From Guillardia theta CCMP2712 (taxonomy: Eukaryota; Cryptophyceae; Pyrenomonadales; Geminigeraceae), in assembly GCF_000315625.1 (NCBI RefSeq), contig NW_005434643.1:364825-422446 (forward strand): a stretch of 57,622 nucleotides of DNA. The letters are read 5' to 3'. Positions 26,301 to 37,119 of this stretch are shown piece by piece (the stretch's first letter is position 1; the number at the start of each line of letters is the position of its first letter). The notes under the pieces were generated by a model that did no database searches, was not told the DNA's origin, and saw only the letters and a list, made by a program, of their open reading frames with translations. Position numbers and translations under genes: made by a program.

Positions 26301-28031
26301 TATCATCAATTGTTTGGAACCAAGCGATAAGTGGAACAAAGCGCTCAGGTGCTATGCAGGCTGCAATGCATCGCCGGCATTCCAACCATATGGATAAGTT
26401 TGCCAACTTTGCGCTGCTCATATTACTTGCAGCGAAAGTCAACCATTCCAGATGATAAGGACAATATATGAGACTTGCGCAGAAGAATGTGCAAACACTT
26501 CCACACGACGGTGAGTGTGCACGATTCCACATACACAAGGGCCGAATGCTGCGCAGAAGCATCTACCAATTTCTTGTCTAACCACTCTTTTGATGAATGA
26601 GCATCGACTTCTCTAACATGTACATCAGGTCATGCAGGCTCATGGAGAAATGATGATGTTGTTAGCAACAACTTGGCTTTGTTTTATTGAAGTACGTTGA
26701 AAACATCACCTAGGCCGCTACATATTCCCATGTCCGCTTTGCAACAGTTCTAAACCACGTATCACCATAAAGTTGTACATCATTCGACTAGTCCGATAAC
26801 ATCTTCATGTAGAGTCTCAGTTTCAAGCACAACGCGGTTTGGAGCGATACTGTGACTTGTTTGCCTGGTATGATTACATGTGACATGCTCTCTTACACAA
26901 TTGAAGAGTATTGTAGAAAATTCAGTCAAGCGGTGCACAGTTCGGCCTTTCTTTCTTGCTATTCATCAAACATAGTGTATCAGACAGATGTCATCGTGTG
27001 GATCGACGCAAAATAAAGATGAACTCGAAGTTCTGTCTGAAAAATGACCCTTTGCAAGTACTGATGGATCGAGAGCAAGTTCTTGATGCTGTATCATTGA
27101 GAAGTAAAATGACAGTCATAAGCCAGTGCTATGCGACTCGAATCCATCAGCTTGAAATATGAACCACTGAGTTTCATTCCATGAATCATCTTTCCTCCCG
27201 CATTCAAACTGAGAAACTCAGTGCTTGTCAACTCATGGGCATGGTTTCAGAGTTTGAATTTCCAGCAAGTTGAGGAAGGACAAGGCAGACAGAAGCGTCA
27301 AAGAAAGTTGAGGGTCATCAGGGAAGGTCTGACGAGAGTCTGAGACTCATGGACAGGGAAGGATAGGGATGCGCAAGTGCGGAGGGCAGGGAGATGGGGA
27401 GGGAGACCCCCTCTGCTAAATGTATTTTAAAAGGTACCCATTACAGTACCAGACCAAGACCTGTACCCCCCACCCCCCTGTCGCGTCCGTTGGGTTCGAA
27501 TCATTTGAAATACTACCACGCCTACCCATCAGGTTCTGGTACAAATCATTACTCCACTATACAAGGGCCTAAGTGATCCTATGCAAAGGCAATAGGAACA
27601 ACTGTTTACTTATCTAAGCTCTCAATTACCCCCGGTTGCCGTTGAACTTGCAGCGCTGGAAATGGATTTTCAAACCTTCCAATCCTTCGATTTTTTACTC
27701 ACACACAATTTTGTACTGGAAAATGCCTGGATCTGGTACAAATCCCAATTGTCAGCAAGTTCCTTGACCCGACAACGCTATGTCCCTCGGAGTCTTACCG
27801 CGGCACTCAGTCCGAACGGTTGTTGACTCAGTTTGACAGTGGCATAACAGTAATCATACTAGTCACAAGTTCTTGCCGCAGTGCGGTCCGTCAGTTGAGA
27901 GTCACGGGGCACCGTCACAGAGTCACGCCGGTTCCGGTTATCATCGGCGGATCCGGCGATCATGTGTCTCAGTGCCGGGCCCGGGCCGGAGTGCTGAGCA
28001 GGGGGCCGCTCCGAACGTGAGTCATAAAAGC
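23330..28031. other. Long spacer with GC-rich patches
   Basis: About 4.7 kb without a supportable gene. 23450-24100 is G-rich, with many GGGGTAG-like words. 24430-24970 is a GC-rich patch holding the reverse complement of ACTTAACTTTGAGT at 24453-24466 and GTACCGTACGGT at about 24916. 25100-27800 is ordinary to AT-rich. A 164-codon minus frame (26068-26562) has some protein-like stretches, but no family or splice links were found. A small GC patch at about 27860-28020 ends at the next gene. Confidence 0.5.
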
Positions 28032-28553
28032 ATGGCGCTCAAGGCGGCGGTGCTGCTCGGGTCGGCCGCTTCGTCCATGGCGTTCCTCGCGAGCCCTTGG
28101 CTGCCATGCACGAGCTTGAGAGGACGAACGACAGCCCATCCCGCTGCTGTGAGGATGCAGCTGGGAGGAGGAGGCCTGAAGGGTCTAGGGGGCGACCCGG
28201 ACACTTACCGGTCAAGGCTGATGGAGAGAAAGAAGAAGCTGGAGGAGGGGAAGGGTGACATCAGATACAGCCCAGAGCTGTTGAGCATGATTCAAAAAGA
28301 TGAGCAGACTCTGTTCAGCATGCTGGATACGCCGCTAGGGAACGAGGAGGTGGAGAGGCTGAAGGCGATCAACAGCGACGATGTGATGATCATGGAAGAC
28401 GACGATGAAGACGACTGGGAGATGGAGCAGGTGACAGCAGCTGTTGTGTTAGCTCATGCCGTGTTGATGAACTTGCCACAGGCGTTGCTCGAAATGTTTG
28501 TTGAGCAGGGAGACGTCGATCCCACGAAGCTGCCCAAGACAGGGCAGGTGTGA
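28032..28553 (+). CDS. Probable plastid-targeted protein, unknown function
   Basis: The N-terminus from the ATG at 28032 is a signal peptide (hydrophobic stretch AAVLLGSAASSMAF) followed by a Ser/Arg/Pro segment rich in basic residues. The SSMAF site resembles the Phe-containing ASAF motif where signal peptides of proteins entering red-lineage secondary plastids are cut, so import through a bipartite leader is inferred. The mature part is charged, with a KKKLEEGKGDIRYSPEL segment and an acidic EDDDEDDWEME stretch. A 51-bp segment (28431-28481, GTGACA...CCACAG) keeps frame but looks like an intron; removing it joins EMEQ to ALLEMF and gives 156 residues (173 with it retained). No known domain. 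Probably a small stromal or thylakoid-associated protein. Confidence 0.72.
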   Translation: MALKAAVLLGSAASSMAFLASPWLPCTSLRGRTTAHPAAVRMQLGGGGLKGLGGDPDTYRSRLMERKKKLEEGKGDIRYSPELLSMIQKDEQTLFSMLDTPLGNEEVERLKAINSDDVMIMEDDDEDDWEMEQVTAAVVLAHAVLMNLPQALLEMFVEQGDVDPTKLPKTGQV

Positions 28554-29209
28554 GGAGAAGAGGGCATGTTTTGAGCAATCATGGCGCTAGTCTTTATTTC
28601 GTGATCATGGAGAGCAGAGAGGGGTGCAATGAACATTCTAACTGTTGAGTTGTTTCCTCCATGCGTTCCGAATTTACATTCATAAAGGACTGCCTGGTTG
28701 TCAAGAAGCAAGTTGTTGTATACACTGACATGCAGGTTAGATGGAGTAGGCGCACTTTGAGAAGCACTTTCAGCCTGTCATGATGCGCCTTTTTGAGCTC
28801 AACCAAAGTTGCTTGCGGGCTGTGAGATGACGACAAGGATGAGCTGCAGAGGAGAGCAGATGAAGGGAGTCGAGGGCGGAGGCGGTGAAAGGGGGAATAG
28901 TGGAAGGGAGCAGATCAGAAATAAATGGAGAGAGAACGGCTGAAGGAGAGGAGAGAGACGGAGAATGGGCAGGTAGGAGGGAGGCTATTCGAAGAAGAGA
29001 AGGACGGGGACAAGGCGGAAGCGGAGGAGGACGAGGACGAGGAAGAGGATGAGAACGAAGACGAGGGCGAGGGCGAGGGCGAGGGCGAGGGCGAGAACGG
29101 GGAGTAGGAGGAGGAGGAGGAGGAGGAGAACGAGGCTGGAGTACAGCAGCAACAATGGGTTCGGGGTCAAACAAGAGTTGATGAGAATGGGAGCAGAGAA
29201 CTGGACTCA
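28554..29209. other. 3' flank and low-complexity spacer
   Basis: Presumed 3' region of the plastid protein gene, then purine-rich sequence. 29025-29100 holds GAGGAC- and GAGGGC-type tandem hexamers. No gene is seen. Confidence 0.5.
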
Positions 29210-29997
29210 TCGCCCTCACCTCCCCTCCTCAGCGATGGTCAGGTCCCACCCTGAAGACTTCCTGATGTGGAGGATGCTTCCTTCAACTGCCAGGTACAGC
29301 GTCACTACATCACGCACGGTCGCCTGTCAAAGAGGAGGTGTACGGAGGTCAGGGAGGCCGAAATCTTGTGCAGCAAGTCAGGACTGAGAACTCGCAGCAC
29401 AACTCACGTACACTCCTCGAACTGACGGAAACCTGCGAATAGGGTGAGGAGAAGAAGAGGGCAGGTGAGGGGAGGAGACGGGCGGGAGTTCAGTGGTTGG
29501 GGAGGGGTAGAAGCAGGTGACCGGCAAGGACCAAGGCGATGATCAGTACAGGAATAAATGCGTTAGATCAGAAGGAGCTTACATTCGATAGCGAACTTTT
29601 CTGAGTTGAGAAAACGGACGAAGTCCCAACTGATCACGCTCATCATCATCATCCTTCACCACCACCACCACCACCACCACCTCCTCCTCCTCCTCCCCAT
29701 CATCATCATCCTCATCATCATCATCCTCATCCTCATCCTCATCCTCATCATCCCCATCCTCATCATCCCCATCATCATCATCATCATCATCCAGTCGCAC
29801 GTAGCAACGTCGTCCGAGATGTTCTTGCCCATTTCCTGACGGCAGCAGCTCAAACCCTCCAACTACAGGAGGAGGAGGCGCCTTGCCTTGTAGTTCTCCT
29901 TCAGGACTTCAAAGTAGGGCGCAAACCCGCCGCCTGGAAGCAACACCAACCAACGTCATACCCCCCCCCCCTTCCCTTCCAACCCCAACCCCTCATC

Positions 29998-30057
<60 letters not shown>

Positions 30058-30549
30058 TCAACAGCAACACGATCTATTTCCTATGCGCAGCTACAACATC
30101 ATTGCCAACATCAAAACCTCCTCGTGCTCTCTACCCTCCGTTGCTGCAACAAACCTGTATCGAGTTCAGCCTCGTCTATCACCTAGCGCACGAGTCATGT
30201 TCCCCGCGACATTCATATCCCTCCCTCTACCCTTCCCCTCTCTACCCTCCCCTCCCTCTGCCGCTTCCCTCCCTCTCTCCATCCTGCACTCCATCTTCCA
30301 CACCATGGGCGAGAAAGAGAGCGAGGAAGGGAAAAGCAGGCGAGAGAGGTCGAGGAGCCTGCGAGTAGTCAAACACGGGAGAAGGGGCAGCAGCACTGAC
30401 ATGGCACATGGATGGAGGTAGCGATAAGTCAGCCCCGCAGAGCCCCTTCGCTCCTGCTCGCAACTAAGGCAAGAAGGAAAGGAAATTTTGATATGCCTGC
30501 AGATAGCCCGCTATGAAAGGAGCAACGTCAGACTCTCCTCCATCACCAT

Positions 30550-30584
<35 letters not shown>

Positions 30585-31585
30585 GCTGAAACATCGAAGG
30601 TCTCTTGTGATTCTACTTCCCTCCCTCTTTTCTTATCCGGCAGCTTGCGGTCGTTTCTCACGAGCTCGCGGAGGCTGATTGCCTTGACCAGAAACACCTG
30701 GAGGAGGAGAGTAAGAGGAAGAGGAGAAGAAGGAGGAGAGAAAGTGTATGGAATAGACAAGGGCGGGATAGGTCGGTAGGATGAGTAGGGAGGGCAGAAA
30801 GGTTGAAGGAGCGTAGCAGCAGGAAGGGAGAGGAAGAGAGGAGAGGAGAGGAAGGCAGAGAAGGAATCAGCGATAAAGAGGAGAGAGAACAGCTATTCAA
30901 GAAGGAGGCACAAAGAGTTTCGTGTGGCCTCACGTCTTGCTCAGTCAGCATCACAAGTCCTGCCACATTGTCAGAGGTGGGAGGGTGCAAGCGAGCATGA
31001 GGAGCAGGGAAGGAGAAGTGAAAGCGGGAGGGACTAGGAGGGGCGGTGAACTGTGGATAATGAAAAGGCAGAGTGCAGTAGGAGATGAAAGAGAATTGAA
31101 AAACAAGCAGGAAGGAACCAAAGAGAGTGGAAAGAAGGTAGAACTTCAATGAGACGGACAAGGAATCAGATGAAAAGGATGAACAAGAGGAGCAGGAGGG
31201 GCAGGCGGAGCAGGCAGAGGAGGAGGATAATGAAAAGATCACTTGTTGAGAATTCCTCCAGAACGACATCATTCCACAACCAGTCCAAAAGCTAAACAAC
31301 GATTGACGATCAGCTCCCAGTCGAAACAAGCCACCCTTGCTTGCTACCTCCCTCACTTCCACTCCCTCACTCCTTCACTCACTCCTTCACATTCCTCCAT
31401 TTCTACCACTCTTTTGTCCTTATTCTTTATCAAACTTTGCCAATTTTCTTACCGCCCCATGAATCCAGGATGCCATATGCCTAGAATACAGGGTCACTCA
31501 CTAGCACACTTCCCCCTCCGCTCCCGCCCCTGCCCCCCTGCCCCCCTCTCTTCCACCTCCCCCTCCTTCCTGCTCCTGATCTTAC
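29210..31585 (-). other. Candidate downstream exons of the minus-strand secretory gene
   Basis: Several short blocks look coding on the minus strand and have splice signals, but I could not join them into one frame. 30697 downward: VFLVKAISLRELVRNDRKL after a CTCCAG acceptor. 29933 downward: GGFAPYFEVLKENYK. 29629-29583: WDFVRFLNSEKFAIE. 29432-29408: a 25-bp exon reading FRQFEEC. 29383 downward: PDLLHKISASLT. About 29323-29232: VVTLYLAVEGSILHIRK. The 29629, 29432 and 29383 blocks join in phase. Between and within the blocks lie microsatellites: an ATC/ACC tract at 29639-29792 and TGCTCC hexamers at 30000-30058 and 30547-30583. They may belong to the gene that starts at 33266 or to a second gene. 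Confidence 0.4.
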
Positions 31586-33266
31586 TTCTCAGCTTTCCTC
31601 CTCGAGGGCGATACCATGTACCGCACTCCCATCTCCTTGCAGACGTCCTCCAGTTGTGCTCCTGGCACTCTTTCAGAACCTTACCACCGCAAACTCGCAC
31701 CAGCCCCACTCATGCTGTCATCTGACGCATCGATCACTACAAACAATTCCAGCTCGTCTAGCAAATGCTTCCTGAACGTGATAACCTGCGTCCTCAGCAT
31801 CTCCGGCTGCCATTCAGGGTCAGTGTCTATCACAGATGCGACGTCGGGACCTGACTGTAGACGACTGGGATGACTACCACCGCGTCCTCCCTCTTGCCGC
31901 ATTTGCTACCGCGATCCCTACGTCTGTCTTCCACCTCCCTCGCGGCAACGTCCCGCGTCCCATCAGACTCGTGCTGCTGGTACTTCCTTCGCTCCCTTCC
32001 AATCTTGTCCCAAAGTTGCGCCATAACTGTCGTTAAAATCACTCCCGCAGAGCAAGCTCACCGCGGCAAACACAACCTTGCTCTACATCGCCCCCTCCGT
32101 TTCCTATCGAGCATGCAGCAGCGTCAAAAGCATGCGCAATGCGGTTCACCCGGCAGTTACCTCCCAGCCCCTTCAGCTCCTCTCGCGCTCCTGCTAGGCA
32201 AGCTCTCACTGCCCGGCAGACTCCCCCCGCAATGGCGGCCTCAGACCCCTGGATCGAACAACTTCAGGGCACTTTACAGCACTCAGGTAGCGTAAAAGTC
32301 ACACCAAGGGCCTCAAGACAAGAGGACAGACCAGAGACGGCTCCTCCATGCTCTGACTCGTCTCTAGAGAGCATCGACTGGTCCAGGGCATGAAGAAAAT
32401 TCTCCTGCTGGATCCTTACGAGCTCGAACCCTCCAAGGCCTCTAGGAACGTCGATCGAGAGTGTTCACCTTGGCAGGTAGTGCAGGAGCTGCTGGAAGCT
32501 TCTCTCAACTGACCTCATAATCTCTGCCCTGCACGGTGAGGAAACAGGCTGCGAGGCAATAATCCCAGTCCACTGTCCATCTACCTTGAGGTTCTGACAT
32601 GTTGAGGTGTACTGTCTCGACGCTGATCTCCTTGTGCCTCATGAGCTTCTCAAGCTCGAATCCAACCACAGCACCATCCTCTGCCAGGATCCTGAAGACC
32701 ACATCCTGCCTCTTGCAGGATTCCAGCAAGCCCAATACCATGCGCTCCTTTCCCCTCTGAGCACTCAAAGTCAGGGGCGATCATTGGTCGTATATTCCCG
32801 TGCATGCTCACAGGTGCAAACACCATGACGACTGGTCTCGTCGGCTCCCAGTGCGAGCCTGACTGCCTGCACTCCGAGGACTCCACGAAGCCTGTCATGG
32901 CAACAAGTGAGCAGCGGACGAGGCGTTGATGCGGGGCGCACATGCTTTCTTGGAACTGACTGGCTCCGAGATGAATGTGTCAGCTTGTTTGAGGTACAAC
33001 TCAATGCCTGCATCCTGCAAGAACGTCGAGGTAAGTGGAGAGGTCGACTTCTACAGCAAGGTATCATTTCTTGCGCCCCAACGTTAATTGTTCTCCTGGA
33101 TCTCACTCCGATCCCACCAGACATCAAGATGAGCAGCACAACAATGCTCATCGCCATCACAAGCATCGCAGTCACGCGCGTCAGCAGCAGCGCCTACCTC
33201 TTCGCTGAGTCCTCCCGCCATTCCGACCACTAGAACAGCCAGCGCCCATCTCGCCATGCCTGGCAT
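31586..33266 (-). CDS. Intron-rich secretory-pathway protein, possibly glycosyltransferase-like (3' part unresolved)
   Basis: Starts with a clear signal peptide or anchor (MPGMARWALAVLVVGMAGG) at 33266-33198. Proposed following exons, all in phase: 33014-32942, 32891-32812, 32756-32585, 32523-32469, 32441-32303, 32248-32161, 32026-31856, 31826-31701, 31661-31586. Together they give about 349 residues before the unresolved part. Late exons read AVVVIPVVYNTDPEWQ, then ELFVVIDASDD, then EMGVRYMVSP, which recalls the alternating strands and helices of GT-A glycosyltransferases; that is resemblance only. Two proposed introns are very short (27 and 29 bp) and have longer alternatives. The gene probably continues into the blocks at 29.2-30.7 kb. 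The signal peptide and exon order are fairly secure; function is not. Confidence 0.5.
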
Positions 33267-33773
33267 GGCAGACCCCGACAGGCAAGGGCAGCAAGTACAC
33301 AGCTATCATAAATATTTGCTGTCCTCTGAAACCTTCTATTCCGGAGCGAGCCTGGAAACTTGACTCACAGAAGGTTGCAGGACGTGAGCAAAAAGGGCAC
33401 ATGGGCATAACGGTACGTGACTTGACTGATGACGGTAACCTGACCTGACCTAAAAACGAGTCGATTCGGCTCTCCGAGAAGCTTAAATAGAGATCTCCGT
33501 TAGAACGTGCCTTTAAGCCCACATAGTTCGATTACCCCACCTTCTCCCCTTTTTGTACCCCTACCCCCTTCCGCCCCTTGCTCCCCTTTATCAATCAGCC
33601 CTCGCCCGACCAGTCCTTCCACGCGCTCTCTGCCACGAGCAAGAAGTTCCCTCTACCACACGAAGCTCGAAGCCTCTCCCTGATAACTGACACTCCAAGA
33701 AGACCAAGACTTGATCTGAACCCATCCTCTCCTGAACTGAGCCATTGCGAGATCGAGGATCCAAATCCGAGAA

Positions 33774-34664
33774 ATGAGAAAACCTTCACAACAACAATCA
33801 CTTGAAGAGGAACTGCAACTTTTGTTGCGGATGCAACAAGAAGGACAAGATTACAGTCTTGACTCTGGCAAAGAGAATGATGCGAAGGAGGTGAAAAATC
33901 GTGTGAGAGCCTTGAAAAATAGGCTGGCTGCCAAGAAATCACGGGATCAAGCAAGATGCTACGTTCAGAAACTTGAGGCCCAAATCTCCACGCTTCATGC
34001 GCAGAACGATGGACTGTCTCAGCAGCTTTCGCTTGCAAACTTCAAGATCCAGTCTTTGGTTGCCGAGAACGAGAAGTTGAGACGAAGACAAAGAAGTGAC
34101 ACCAAACCAAGGCAAGATTCAATTGAGCGGAAATACAAGTACGAATCAAGATATGCTGGAGGTCTGATGGTCGAGACCAACGACGACGTCGACGGCTCTT
34201 CCGATAGTCAGTCGTATCACTCCTCCCCGGTCAACTTTCTAGCTTCAGAGCCGCCAGCAATGGGCGTTGGGCTGGTGACATTAGAGCAGTGGCGAAAGGA
34301 GAGGCGCCGTTTGCAGCACCGGAAAGCACAGCGGAAACAAGACCATGCTGCCAACCACAAGAGCAGAACGGAGAATCTCAAGACCGAACAGTCAACAGAG
34401 GTGCAGAGCATGGAGTACTCCCAAGCTGAGCCCGTTCCTGTCAGTCAAGAGTCACAGTCCGTCCAGATTGCATCCGGCTGGCAAGGGACTTTTACTTTCA
34501 CAACGCCGTCTCAGGAGCCTAATGATTTTCCTCCCCCGTCCTTGTCCAGGAACTCTTCAAACGGTCTATCTCTCTCCCGACAGAACTCTTTTTTTCAAAC
34601 TGCGCGGGAGGGAGAAGAGTTCTGGCTCAACCAGCTCTCTTATTGCGAGATAACAACAATGTAG
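33774..34664 (+). CDS. bZIP transcription factor
   Basis: Single exon, 296 residues, starting at the ATG at 33774. The basic region at about residues 41-61 contains NRLAAKKSR, the N-X7-R signature of bZIP DNA-binding helices (Asn49, Arg57). It runs straight into a leucine zipper with leucines at 67, 74, 81, 95 and 102 and Ala at 88. The remaining two thirds is hydrophilic, rich in Ser, Gln and Glu, with a QWRKERRRLQHRKAQRK basic patch near 185-205, and looks like a regulatory region. A nuclear homo- or heterodimeric regulator is inferred. bZIP groups are defined by basic-region details I cannot place further. The upstream neighbour is divergent, the downstream one is on the same strand. Confidence 0.9.
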   Translation: MRKPSQQQSLEEELQLLLRMQQEGQDYSLDSGKENDAKEVKNRVRALKNRLAAKKSRDQARCYVQKLEAQISTLHAQNDGLSQQLSLANFKIQSLVAENEKLRRRQRSDTKPRQDSIERKYKYESRYAGGLMVETNDDVDGSSDSQSYHSSPVNFLASEPPAMGVGLVTLEQWRKERRRLQHRKAQRKQDHAANHKSRTENLKTEQSTEVQSMEYSQAEPVPVSQESQSVQIASGWQGTFTFTTPSQEPNDFPPPSLSRNSSNGLSLSRQNSFFQTAREGEEFWLNQLSYCEITTM

Positions 34665-35377
34665 AAATGCCTTGCAGGGTTTGAGTGCTTTCTCATTTTG
34701 TTTTTTTTTGTTTATTCAAATAAATATGAGTTTGATGTGATAGGTTTGTAGCATCACTCTACAGAATGCAAAAACACGTTAAAACATGAAATGAGCTTAT
34801 CGCGGGATTTGACATCCCCTTCCTCGTCCTCTATTGCACAGACAAAATCCATGTGGTTATCGAGCACATCTCTGAGAACTGACTGAGATTTTTCTACCTG
34901 GGAAATACATCTGCGTCTTCAAGGTTCTGCGCCCTCCTCCCTGTCAAGTTGCGGAGCCCGTCTGATTCCATGCCAGACGCACAGGACATGACCAGAGTGG
35001 TATAGGGGATGTGAGTTTTACTACTGGAACCCAAATTCACGGAATGGCGTCAAATCAGCAAGGGAGCAAAAAACGAAGGAGGGACATGGTCATTCAGCGA
35101 CGGGGGGACATGACTTTACATATCCCCCAACGATGGGGGACGTGATCAGATGATCCGGTCCCAATGGAAGGAGCGGGATGTGATCAGGGACATGATCTCG
35201 ATCGTAGCATTTAAAATAGTTGTTGACCATGGGGACGTGACTGCTGAATAACGGGCTCCGCGGGCCCGGGCCGGAGTAGTCACTGAGTAGTGCCAGGGCC
35301 CGGCGACTTTGGCGCCGCCAGGAGCAGTTTCAAATCAGTTACAAATCACACCGTTCTATTTCCGGAAGAGTGAAGAC
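34665..35377. other. Spacer with small GC-rich patch
   Basis: A T-rich run and AATAAA-like word near 34690-34730 probably mark the bZIP 3' end. 35040-35170 contains repeated GGGACATGA/GGGACGTGA words. A short GC patch at 35255-35320 holds AGTCACTGAG at 35278-35287. No gene is seen. Confidence 0.55.
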
Positions 35378-36410
35378 ATGCCGGGAGGGGGGCGCAGCGT
35401 GGGAAGCGGAGGAATGGCAGCTCAAGGTCTCCTCCTCCTGCTCGTCCTCTTCGTCGAAGTTAATGCAAATCAACAAAAATCTCCCCAAGAGGTATGTGCC
35501 GTCTTGCTGTTGAGAAGGGAGGTCGGAACAGTCAGTCGAGTCCTTCCTTGTCGTGGATGAACTTCTGCCTCTGTTGCTGCATGCGAGAGTGTCGAGAGGG
35601 ATTCAAGTGCAACTGATCTTTCTTCTGTAGGAGCTTAAAGCTAAGATTTCTGCGATTCACGCCTTGTCACAGACATATTTAAAGAAAGTTCCTCAAAGCG
35701 TAATGGCTGTTCACGCGAATCATGTACCGGGACAAGTGCATGCCACATCAATGCAAGCGTTTTCAAAAAATCAAGTGAACATCCAACCAAAAACTGGAAT
35801 GAAGCTAGCGTCAGCGACACCTTCAAATGCTGATGCCAAGGATCCGAGGATGAACAATGGGAAATTTGATTGGCTTCTCAAGGAAACAAGTCCCCTGTAC
35901 ACAGCCGCCAAGAAAGCTGTTTCAGTAGCTGCGAATAAGCTTAGTCTGAATGCAGCTAACACACCGAAGGGTGCTTTACAGTTGCAGGCATCCAATGGAA
36001 CTGATGCTAACACCACGGAGACGAACTCTCAGGGGGATAGGAGGCTTGAGAATGGGGGGGGGGATTCGGATGACATCACTTCGGAGTTCAAGATGACAAA
36101 GAAGAATGAGCTATATTTCTTTATCACGTACTGATCGCGTGCCCCATGCTTGCAAGTGCCAACTCTGACGCTGTCGTCCGTAGGTGGATCATTGTCCTCT
36201 TTCTGGTGATTGGCGTGTTACTCTTGTGCATTGCCTACGCTCGAACCATGTTGGGCGCGGATAATCAGAAAGTTCCTCCCTCAAATGTAAATGTCGTTTG
36301 TGTCTTCATTGCGTGTGCTCTCCTGCAGTGTTTAATGTGCTCACTCCTGACTGCAGGCCAAGAATGGTTTGGGAGCACCAGGATATGGAGCAGCAGGAAG
36401 GATTCATTAA
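35378..36410 (+). CDS. Type I single-pass membrane protein, unknown function
   Basis: Four exons: 35378-35491, 35631-36127, 36184-36286, 36357-36410, all GT-AG and in phase, for 255 residues. The signal peptide has the hydrophobic core GLLLLLVLFVEVNA near residues 17-30. A lumenal or extracellular region of about 170 residues follows, rich in Lys, Ala, Asn and Thr and without Cys. Then comes one transmembrane helix (WIIVLFLVIGVLLLCIAY), encoded by exon 3, and a short Gly/Lys tail. The exon 2 frame stops seven bases past its donor and exon 3 carries the membrane helix, which supports the splice. No known domain. Confidence 0.72.
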
Positions 36411-37119
36411 GAGCTTGGTTAAAGCTCCCTATGTGTGTAACTATTTTCAACCTCTTTTGCGAAGGAATTTGATGAGAGGATTGATCAAAACTTGGCTGAT
36501 TCATATTAATGATCAGTCCGACAGAACAGTGGCATGTTGTATCATTGAATTTTTATCAGTTCGGAATACATTAGACAGAATGATTTGGGCGGCAGGCGAC
36601 TACAGGCCTGTACATAGTACCAATAGCAGTCCACAAAGATTCAACAGATGTTAATCGGTTCAAAGATTCAACAGATGTTAATCAGCCGGGCGATCTGGGG
36701 AAGGGCCGGCGGCGGGCCCGGGCGGCCGGCCGAGTCCGATCGCCGGCGGGGAGGATGGGACCTTGCTGATCGGCGGAGCCGGCCCCAATCCGATCACACT
36801 GGCAGCCGCTGGCTTAGTCTCGCCACTGAGTCGGGCCTGCGTGGCGGCCGCCGCCGGGCCCTAGACAACAGGCTTGAGTTTCCGCCGCCCGGCGCTGCGC
36901 CGCTGGCCCGGCCCTGAGGCCGCCCGGCCGCAGTGGCAACCAGTAAGCCTGCCTCACTCCCCTGGCGATTCAAGAATGTGAACTTGAAGCGGGCCCGGGT
37001 AATCGGGGTGATCATCGGATAGTAAGCCTCAGAACTCATGACAACTTTCAACGGTTGGCCGGGCATCAGCCAACTGGCAAGGCCATGCTACAGTTGCTAC
37101 TAAGAGGATTCCCACTGGC
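36411..37119. other. Spacer with GC-rich patch
   Basis: A tandem duplication of GGTTCAAAGATTCAACAGAT-like words occurs near 36635-36680, followed by a GC-rich patch at 36690-36950. No gene. Both flanking genes end here (convergent). Confidence 0.55.

Noticed and set aside
26068-26562. 164-codon minus ORF
   Set aside because: Some stretches look protein-like, but there is no domain, no splice partner and mixed codon use; kept only as a remark on the spacer.
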